A stretch of DNA of 5,598 bases, from the NCBI GenBank assembly GCA_900769385.1, contig CAAGGO010000260.1:1-5598 (forward strand), read 5' to 3'. Shown piece after piece: positions 1-5,598 of this stretch. Source of the DNA: Rikenellaceae bacterium (GTDB lineage: Bacteria; Bacteroidota; Bacteroidia; Bacteroidales; UBA932). The notes under the pieces were generated by a model. The model ran no database searches, was not told the DNA's origin, and saw only the letters and a program-made list of their open reading frames with translations. Each line of letters begins with the position of its first letter. Position 1 is the first letter of the stretch. A program made the translations under genes and the position numbers.

Positions 1-820
1 CCAGAAGCCCTCTGCAGACTGGCTGAAGATTGTTGTTTCATCCAAAGCCCGCAACCGCATCAAGGCAAAGCTGAAGGAGGAGGAGACCAAGCTCATAAAG
101 CTTGGACGTGAGCTGCTGGAGCGCCGTATGAAGAACTGGAAGATGGAGCTCAATGATGATGTACTTGCAGATATTGCCAAGCATTACAAAATGAAGGCAT
201 CGGCAGATGTGTTCCTGGCAATATATGAGGAGAAGATAGACCTCCTTCAGCTGAAGGATTTCCTTACAAATGGGGAGCAGGAGGAGAATGATATTCCCGA
301 CAGCAAAACTGAGAAGGCCTCTACCAGACAGAAAAGCAGATCTTCTGAAGGGGATTATCTTATTATAAATGACAAGCTCAACAACCTGAGCTTTTCAATG
401 GCAAAATGTTGCAACCCAATTTTTGGAGACGATGTGTTTGGGTTTGTATCAGCCACAGGAGGCATTAAGATTCACAGGATATCGTGCCCAAATGCAGCAA
501 GACTTATTGAAAAATATCCGTACAGGGTTCAGAAGGTGAGGTGGAAACAGGTATCCAACACCACACAGTTCCAGACAGGATTGAGGATTATTGGAGATGG
601 GGATGCATCAATAGGGGCGCAGATTATGGATTGTGTGAACAAGCAGGATGCTTCCATAAGGGCTTTCTCAATTTCGGAGAGGCGCAAGCCTGGCAACCAG
701 ACAGAGTTTGTGGCGGAGATAGGAATTTCTGTAGGGAACAACGCCCATTTGGACAGGGTAACATTTGCACTTAAAAAGATACGTGAAGTAAAGACAGTGT
801 TAAGGACAAGCCAGAAGTAG
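1..820 (+). CDS. RelA/SpoT-family (p)ppGpp synthetase/hydrolase, C-terminal part (5' end outside window)
   Basis: This is the regulatory C-terminal portion of a long Rel/SpoT enzyme, which makes and/or degrades the stringent-response alarmone (p)ppGpp in the cytoplasm. The frame is open from base 2 (base 1 ends a preceding codon) to the TAG at 818-820, giving 272 residues. The ATG at 128 is internal (residue 43), because family sequence continues upstream: PSADWLKIVVSSKARNRIK, which normally follows the TGS domain. In order one sees this post-TGS segment and helical region (about residues 1-90), a charged linker (about 90-115), the conserved-cysteine/zinc-finger-like domain with C136-C137, H158 and C162, and a C-terminal ACT domain (about 190-270). 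The hydrolase, synthetase and TGS domains are not in view, so RelA and SpoT roles cannot be separated; Bacteroidota often carry more than one long homologue. No frame damage is visible. uvrA begins four bases after the stop. Confidence 0.95.
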   Translation, partial: QKPSADWLKIVVSSKARNRIKAKLKEEETKLIKLGRELLERRMKNWKMELNDDVLADIAKHYKMKASADVFLAIYEEKIDLLQLKDFLTNGEQEENDIPDSKTEKASTRQKSRSSEGDYLIINDKLNNLSFSMAKCCNPIFGDDVFGFVSATGGIKIHRISCPNAARLIEKYPYRVQKVRWKQVSNTTQFQTGLRIIGDGDASIGAQIMDCVNKQDASIRAFSISERRKPGNQTEFVAEIGISVGNNAHLDRVTFALKKIREVKTVLRTSQK

Positions 821-824
821 CGAG

Positions 825-3692
825 ATGAAAGAAAAGAACAAAGAGGAATATATATACATAAAAGGGGCAAGGGCCAATAACCTTAAGGGGATTGACCTTA
901 AGATTCCACGCGGCAAGCTGGTGGTAATGAGCGGCCTGAGCGGCAGCGGAAAATCATCATTGGCATTTGACACCCTTTTTGCAGAGGGGCAGCGCCGTTT
1001 TGCAGAGAGCCTTTCATCTTTTGCAAGGCAGTTCCTTGGAAGGATGCAGAAGCCCGCGGTAGACAAGATAGAGGGAATACCCCCTGCCATAGCAATTGAG
1101 CAGAAGGTGAATACCCGAAATCCCCGCTCCACTGTGGGTACAACAACTGAGATATATGATTATCTGAGACTCCTTTATACCAAAATAGGACGCACCTATT
1201 CACCTGTTACCGGTGAGGAGGTGAAGTGCCATACGGCAAACGATGTCCTTGAATTTATAGGGAACATAAAGAATGATACTCCCGACAATTTTACAGCATA
1301 TATCCTTGCCGGAATTGATTGGGTGGAGAACCCGAATAAGGTGGAGAAACTGCTGAGTGTGAAAGATGCAGGATATGCACGTCTTTTCTCTGCAGGAAAA
1401 GGAATGGTTAGGGCAGATGCTGTGTTGCAGGATGTTGAGGGATTTGCAGGGGAACCGCTATACATTATGGTGGACCGTTATCTGATTGCTCCCGGAACAG
1501 GGGTGGAGGAGGATCTGTCGGGAAGAAAAAATTCACTTTCAGAGGAGGATACAACACGCCTGCTGGATTCGGTGCAGACTGCATTCAATGAGGGGAATGG
1601 ACGTATGGAGATTGCCGTTGGGGCCGGAAGGGGAGCGGAGGTGCAGATGCACAGTTTCTCAAATGTGTTTGAGGCCGACGGTATCCGTTTTGAGAAACCC
1701 ACTGAACTTATGTTCAGCTACAATAATCCTGTTGGTGCCTGCCCTGCCTGTGGCGGTTACGGCAGTATGATAGGAATTGATGAGAGCCTTGTGGTTCCAA
1801 ATGCCTCGTTGTCTGTATATGAGGGGGCAATTGCGTGCTGGAGGGGGGAGGTTATGGGCAAGTTCCTTAAGGAGTTCATAATGTGTGCCCACAAGTTTGA
1901 TTTTCCAATCCACAAGCCATACGCGGAGCTTACCAAAGAGCAGAAAAAGCTCCTTTGGAACGGGAACAATATGTTTACCGGCATTACCCCGTTCTTTGAG
2001 ATGGTGGAGACAATGAGGTACAAGATACAGTACAAGTACCTGTTGGCAAGGTATTCGGGAAAGACCGTATGCCGTGAGTGCGAGGGAAGCCGTCTGCGCA
2101 AGGAGACCAATTATGTTAAGATAGGGGGGAAGACCATTGCGGAGCTGCTGGATATGAGCATCACCTCATTGCACAAGTTTTTCAGGGAGCTGGAGCTGGA
2201 CAAATATGATGCGGCTGTGGCAGAGAGGGCAATAAAGGAGATCTGCAGCCGATTGAGCTATATAGAGAATGTGGGGCTTGGGTATCTGACCCTTAGCCGT
2301 CACGCCAATACCTTGAGTGGTGGTGAGAGCCAGCGAATCAATCTGGTGAGTTCGTTGGGCAGCAGTCTTGTGGGGTCATTGTACATTCTGGATGAGCCAA
2401 GTATCGGGTTGCACCAGAAGGATACCGGAAGGCTGATTAAGGTTATAAAGGATTTGAGGGATTTGGGAAATACGGTTCTTATTGTGGAACACGATGAGGA
2501 GATTATCCGTTCTGCTGATGAACTTATAGATATTGGACCGTACGCCGGGGTGAACGGCGGTGAAGTGGTGTATCAGGGTGGAGTTGAAGAGGGTATAAAG
2601 GCTGCCCTTAAGGGGAGGAAGAAGGGGGATACAACAACTTCCGGGTCATTGACAATTGATTATTTATCGGGAATAAAGAAGATAGAGTTCCCTTCAAAGA
2701 AGAGGGAGTGGAAGCATTGTGTGGAGATTTGTGGGGCAATGGAGCACAATCTGAAGAATATCTCCGTAAAGTTCCCTCTTGGGGTGATTACTGCGGTTAC
2801 AGGTGTGAGCGGAAGCGGAAAGTCTACCCTTATTGGAGATACCCTTTATCCTGCTCTGGCAAGGCATTTCCAGCAGTTTGGAATCAAGCCTGGAGCTTTC
2901 AAGGAGCTTAAAGGGGATATTGAGAGGCTTGCCGGGGTGGAGTTTGTGGACCAGAACCCAATTGGAAAGAGCTCACGCTCAAATCCGGTTACGTACCTGA
3001 AGATTTATGATGATATAAGGAAGCTGTTCTCCGAGCAGCAGTTTGCCAAGGTGAACGGCTTTGGACATTCCCATTTCTCTTTCAATATTGATGGGGGAAG
3101 GTGTCCTCAGTGTTTGGGAGAGGGGTACATTACCATCCCTATGCAGTTTATGGCGGATATAAAGATGGTGTGCGAGGAGTGCGGTGGAAAGAGGTTCAAG
3201 CCTGCCGTCCTGGATGTGAAGTATCAGGGAAAATCCATCAATGAGGTGCTGGATATGAGTGTTGAGGAGGCAATTGCCTTCTTTGGGGCGCAGAAGGATT
3301 CGGCGGCCAAAAAAATTGCCCAGAAACTGCAGATTCTGGATGATGTGGGGTTGGGATATGTGCAGCTTGGACAGAGCAGCAGCAGCCTGAGCGGTGGAGA
3401 GAGCCAGAGGGTGAAGCTTGCCCAGTTCCTGAGCAAGGAGAGCGGCGGCAAAGGGGCTTTGGCCGGACCTACGCTGTTCATCTTTGATGAGCCAACCACC
3501 GGATTGCATTTCCACGACATAAAGAAACTCCTTCTGGCCTTCAATGCCCTTGTTGAAAAGGGACACACCATCATTGTGGTGGAGCACAATCCGGATGTGA
3601 TTGCCGCTGCTGATTGGGAGATTGAGTTGGGACCTGAGGGGGGTGATGCGGGGGGATGCCTGTGTTATGAAGGAGTGCCACGGAGAATATAA
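825..3692 (+). CDS. uvrA: UvrA, excinuclease ABC subunit A
   Basis: UvrA is the dimeric ABC-type ATPase that, with UvrB, finds bulky DNA lesions for nucleotide excision repair. The 955-residue protein has both ABC halves: Walker A GLSGSGKSS (37-45) and GVSGSGKST (660-668), signatures LSGGESQR (497-504) and LSGGESQR (855-862), Walker B with DEP (523-525 and 888-890), and switch histidines H556 and H921. The second half has the zinc site C760/C763-C783/C786. The first half keeps C306/C309 and C416/C419, but the upstream CxxC found in E. coli is replaced by F282 and D285, a form I associate with Bacteroidota. The ATG at 825 is four bases after the rel stop, with no good Shine-Dalgarno, suggesting co-transcription and possibly coupling. 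The protein ends at VPRRI, lacking the roughly 15-20 residue tail (SYTGxYL-like) usual in the family; see the junction findings. Bacteroidota often encode a second UvrA, so paralogue identity is not settled. Confidence 0.96.
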   Translation: MKEKNKEEYIYIKGARANNLKGIDLKIPRGKLVVMSGLSGSGKSSLAFDTLFAEGQRRFAESLSSFARQFLGRMQKPAVDKIEGIPPAIAIEQKVNTRNPRSTVGTTTEIYDYLRLLYTKIGRTYSPVTGEEVKCHTANDVLEFIGNIKNDTPDNFTAYILAGIDWVENPNKVEKLLSVKDAGYARLFSAGKGMVRADAVLQDVEGFAGEPLYIMVDRYLIAPGTGVEEDLSGRKNSLSEEDTTRLLDSVQTAFNEGNGRMEIAVGAGRGAEVQMHSFSNVFEADGIRFEKPTELMFSYNNPVGACPACGGYGSMIGIDESLVVPNASLSVYEGAIACWRGEVMGKFLKEFIMCAHKFDFPIHKPYAELTKEQKKLLWNGNNMFTGITPFFEMVETMRYKIQYKYLLARYSGKTVCRECEGSRLRKETNYVKIGGKTIAELLDMSITSLHKFFRELELDKYDAAVAERAIKEICSRLSYIENVGLGYLTLSRHANTLSGGESQRINLVSSLGSSLVGSLYILDEPSIGLHQKDTGRLIKVIKDLRDLGNTVLIVEHDEEIIRSADELIDIGPYAGVNGGEVVYQGGVEEGIKAALKGRKKGDTTTSGSLTIDYLSGIKKIEFPSKKREWKHCVEICGAMEHNLKNISVKFPLGVITAVTGVSGSGKSTLIGDTLYPALARHFQQFGIKPGAFKELKGDIERLAGVEFVDQNPIGKSSRSNPVTYLKIYDDIRKLFSEQQFAKVNGFGHSHFSFNIDGGRCPQCLGEGYITIPMQFMADIKMVCEECGGKRFKPAVLDVKYQGKSINEVLDMSVEEAIAFFGAQKDSAAKKIAQKLQILDDVGLGYVQLGQSSSSLSGGESQRVKLAQFLSKESGGKGALAGPTLFIFDEPTTGLHFHDIKKLLLAFNALVEKGHTIIVVEHNPDVIAAADWEIELGPEGGDAGGCLCYEGVPRRI

Positions 3693-3803
3693 ATGGATAT
3701 TGCAGATGAATTTAAGAATGGGGGACCTCATTCGACGGTTGCGAGTTATCGCGTAGCGATGACGAAGCAGAGGAGACTGCGTCGTCCCTCATTCTTAGAA
3801 TAT
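3684..3803. repeat. Pair of 7-bp direct repeats (AGAATAT) bracketing the palindromic element
   Basis: AGAATAT occurs at 3684-3690, overlapping the last codons and stop of uvrA, and again at 3797-3803, at the right edge of the palindromic element; 106 bases lie between the copies. The pair could be a target-site duplication left by insertion of a small element. Against this, the left copy is about 20 bases outside the left arm of the palindrome, whereas the right copy overlaps the right arm, so the boundaries are not symmetrical. A chance 7-base match in AT-rich DNA is also possible. Confidence 0.35.
3711..3799. repeat. Imperfect palindromic intergenic element, candidate dispersed REP/MITE-like repeat
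   Basis: The arms TAAGAATGGGGGAC (3713-3726) and GTCCCTCATTCTTA (3784-3797) are inverted repeats of 14 positions with one mismatch, which would be a G-U pair in RNA; they extend two more pairs outward (3711-3712 with 3798-3799). Inside are a hairpin of eight pairs with a GTA loop (3745-3752 with 3756-3763, one G-U pair) and a small GCAG/CTGC hairpin (3767-3770 with 3777-3780). The core, with TTGCGAG followed by GTAGCGATGACGAAGCA, resembles the general style of small CGTCATTGCGAG-type dispersed repeats known from several bacterial genomes; that likeness is from memory. There is no ORF of note and no T-run after the right arm, so it is not a standard intrinsic terminator. Only one copy is present in this window. 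Confidence 0.65.
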
Positions 3804-3868
3804 CAGCTGTTAATTCAGTAAGTAAAATCTATCGGGAAGAAAATTAACATTAACCTATTTATAAAGCA
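3804..3868 (+). promoter_or_regulatory. AT-rich leader upstream of the M13 peptidase gene
   Basis: These 65 bases separate the palindromic element from the peptidase start and are AT-rich, as Bacteroidota 5' leaders often are. The hexamer ATTAAC is repeated in tandem at 3843-3854. No Shine-Dalgarno sequence precedes the ATG; ATAAAGCA directly abuts it, consistent with SD-independent initiation common in this phylum. I could not find an exact copy of the Bacteroidota -7 motif TAnnTTTG, so a promoter here is likely only from position, not from a motif. The same stretch also holds the possible remnant of the uvrA tail (3803-3847). Confidence 0.3.
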
Positions 3869-5598
3869 ATGAAAAAAGTATTTATGGCATTGGGAGTTGC
3901 GGCAATGACATTTGCCGCGTGTACTCAGGGCAATGATGCAGGTAAACCTGCAATTGACCTTGCAAATTTTGACAACACCGTTTCTGCTGGTGAGGATTTT
4001 TACCAGTATGCCTGCGGCGGATGGATGGTAAACAATCCACTTACACCGGAGTATGCAAGATACGGTATTTTTGACCAGTTGGACAAAGAGAACCAGGATA
4101 AACTGAAATCCCTTATTGAGGAGGTGAATGCTGTGGCACAGGAGCCTGGCAGCGTAGGGGAGAAAATTCAGATTATGTATGCACAGGGCTTGGATACAGC
4201 AAGCAGAAATGCAGCCGGTGCAGCACCGGTTCAGGAACAGATTGCTGCAATCAAGGCGGTTGCAAACAATAATGAGCTTGCTTCAATGATTGCCTCTTTG
4301 CAGAAGCAGGGTGTGAGATCTTATTTTGGAATGTACATTGGAGCAGATGAGAAAAACAGCTCAATGAACCTTTTGCAGTTCTCCCAGGGTGGCCTTTCAA
4401 TGGGTGACCGTGATTATTACCTTTTGGATGACGCAACTTCCGTAAAGATCCGTACTGCCTACAAGGAGTATATGAACAAGCTTTTTGCATTGGCTGGCTA
4501 TTCTGAGGCTGATGCAGCTGCCTCTACAGATGCAGTCCTTGCACTTGAGACTGAAATTGCAAAAATCTCCGTAGACCGTGGCGCTTTGCGTGATGTTCAC
4601 AAGAACTACAACAAGATGCCTTTGAAGGATTTTGTAAAGAAATACAACTTCATCAATTGGGATATTTATATGAAAGAGGTTGGCATCAAGAACTCAACTG
4701 AGGTTAATGCCAGCCAGGTTACTTTCTTTGAGGCTTTGACAAAACTTCTTAAGAAGGTTTCATTGGATACACAGAAAGAGTACCTTGTATTCAAACTCCT
4801 TAACTCTGCATCAAATTATTTGAGCGATGACTTTGTAAATGCAAACTTTGAGTTCTTTGGCAAGACCGTTCAGGGCAGGGAGGTTCTTCAGCCAGTATGG
4901 AAACGCTCACTTTCAGTTGTTAACCGCACTTTGTCTGAGGCTTTGGGCCAGAAATATGTAGAGAAATATTTTCCTGCTTCATCTAAGGAGAAAATGTTGG
5001 AGATGGTAGCAAATCTACGCGTGGCTTTGGGTGAGAGAATCAATGCCCTTGAGTGGATGAGCGATGAGACCAAAGCAAAAGCTCAGGAGAAACTTGGAAC
5101 CTTCATTGTAAAGGTAGGTTATCCTGACACCTGGAAAGATTACACTGCACTTGAGATAAAGAATGACTCTTATTGGGCAAATATGTGCCGTGCAAGCGAG
5201 TTCCGCCACAATGAGATGATGGAGGATGAGGGTCAGCCTGTAGACCGTACAGAGTGGGGTATGAGCCCTCAGACTGTAAACGCCTACTACAACCCTACAA
5301 CCAACGAGATCTGCTTCCCTGCAGCTATCCTTCAGCCACCTTTCTTCAACCCTGATGCAGATGATGCAGTAAACTACGGCGGTATTGGTGTTGTTATCGG
5401 CCACGAGATGACTCACGGTTTTGATGACCAGGGCCGCAACTATGACAAGGACGGTAACATCAGCGCATGGTGGACACCGGAGGATGAGACAAAATTTAAT
5501 GAGCGTGCAAAGGTATTGGTTGAGCAGTACAACAAGATTATTGTAATTGACACTGTTCACGCAGACGGTGCATATACCCTTGGCGAGAACATTGCAGA
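3869..5598 (+). CDS. pepO: M13-family zinc metallopeptidase (PepO/neprilysin-like), predicted lipoprotein, 3' end outside window
   Basis: M13 enzymes are zinc endopeptidases that cleave peptides inside a closed chamber; bacterial PepO-type members act in the envelope or outside the cell. The frame runs open from ATG 3869 to the window end, 576 codons of an expected roughly 670-680. The N-terminus is a lipoprotein signal peptide: two lysines, a hydrophobic stretch and lipobox FAAC with Cys18. The next residues (TQGND) show no clear acidic surface-export signal, so the side of the membrane is undecided. The M13 N-terminal domain begins with GEDFYQYACGGW (41-52). The catalytic domain has NAYY (471-474), HEMTH (512-516; zinc ligands H512 and H516, catalytic E513) and GENIA (572-576), whose E573 is the third zinc ligand; the window ends within the codon of the expected following aspartate. 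No damage is visible. Arginine is mostly CGT/CGC, unlike uvrA, which uses many AGG/AGA. The exact subgroup and substrate are unknown. Confidence 0.94.
   Translation, partial: MKKVFMALGVAAMTFAACTQGNDAGKPAIDLANFDNTVSAGEDFYQYACGGWMVNNPLTPEYARYGIFDQLDKENQDKLKSLIEEVNAVAQEPGSVGEKIQIMYAQGLDTASRNAAGAAPVQEQIAAIKAVANNNELASMIASLQKQGVRSYFGMYIGADEKNSSMNLLQFSQGGLSMGDRDYYLLDDATSVKIRTAYKEYMNKLFALAGYSEADAAASTDAVLALETEIAKISVDRGALRDVHKNYNKMPLKDFVKKYNFINWDIYMKEVGIKNSTEVNASQVTFFEALTKLLKKVSLDTQKEYLVFKLLNSASNYLSDDFVNANFEFFGKTVQGREVLQPVWKRSLSVVNRTLSEALGQKYVEKYFPASSKEKMLEMVANLRVALGERINALEWMSDETKAKAQEKLGTFIVKVGYPDTWKDYTALEIKNDSYWANMCRASEFRHNEMMEDEGQPVDRTEWGMSPQTVNAYYNPTTNEICFPAAILQPPFFNPDADDAVNYGGIGVVIGHEMTHGFDDQGRNYDKDGNISAWWTPEDETKFNERAKVLVEQYNKIIVIDTVHADGAYTLGENIA

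Noticed and set aside
3672..3708. Frameshift at the uvrA end that would restore a normal tail
   Set aside because: The two alternative frames read ECHGEYKWILQ and SATENINGYCR; neither resembles a UvrA tail.
2979..3731. Long minus-strand open frame of 250 codons opposite the uvrA 3' half
   Set aside because: It lies antisense to the conserved second ABC half of UvrA, has no recognisable domain, and is explained by the codon bias of the + strand gene.
3711..3805. Intrinsic terminator for uvrA
   Set aside because: The stem is followed by AATATCAGC rather than a T-run, and the arms enclose nearly 60 bases, so it does not fit a standard rho-independent terminator. Some effect on transcript ends is still possible.
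3843..3868. Bacteroidota promoter (-7 TAnnTTTG) or operator from the tandem ATTAAC repeat
   Set aside because: No exact -7 motif is present, and a two-copy hexamer in AT-rich DNA is weak evidence for a protein binding site.
5015..5560. Minus-strand open frame of 181 codons opposite the peptidase gene, rich in hydrophobic residues
   Set aside because: It is antisense to the conserved NAYY and HEMTH region of the M13 peptidase. The hydrophobic look is an artefact of reading the opposite strand.
1..5598. A new defence, mobile or biosynthetic system
   Set aside because: The window is filled by three well-known gene families with normal motifs. Apart from the small palindromic spacer element there is no unexplained coding capacity.

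Overview
The window looks like chromosomal DNA from a member of the Bacteroidota, most likely the order Bacteroidales. The evidence is lineage-typical protein features. The UvrA has FEADG where most bacteria have the first CxxC of a zinc motif, and SPVTGEEV in place of the usual CPxCG-type segment. The Rel/SpoT C-terminus carries the KCCNPIFGDDVFGFV form of its conserved cysteine domain. Start codons lack strong Shine-Dalgarno sequences, and there is an M13 peptidase with a lipoprotein signal. I cannot name the genus.

Layout, all genes on the + strand: (1) bases 1-820 hold the C-terminal 272 residues of a Rel/SpoT-type (p)ppGpp synthetase/hydrolase, whose catalytic and TGS domains lie upstream of the window. 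(2) Bases 825-3692 hold a complete uvrA (955 aa), the damage-recognition ATPase of nucleotide excision repair, starting four bases after the rel stop and probably co-transcribed with it. (3) Bases 3693-3868 are the only real intergenic gap. About half of it is an imperfect palindromic element (3711-3799) that resembles a small dispersed repeat. (4) Bases 3869-5598 hold the first 576 residues of a PepO/neprilysin-like M13 zinc metallopeptidase with a lipoprotein signal peptide. It is cut by the window end just at its third zinc ligand.

The genes do not form an obvious single pathway. Rel/SpoT (stringent response) and UvrA (DNA repair) are both housekeeping or stress functions and plausibly share a transcript. 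The peptidase is an envelope protein and may be a separate unit or a downstream cistron.

The most interesting part is the uvrA-pepO junction. UvrA stops right after the GxP motif near its C-terminus, without the usual short tail. The 7-mer AGAATAT sits at the uvrA stop and again at the right edge of the palindromic element. Removing one copy and the DNA between them restores an open frame of 15 further codons that loosely resembles a normal UvrA tail and ends at a TAA 21 bases before pepO. This suggests, but does not prove, that a small palindromic element inserted into the 3' end of uvrA. I found no tRNA, rRNA, CRISPR array, phage gene or novel multi-gene system.
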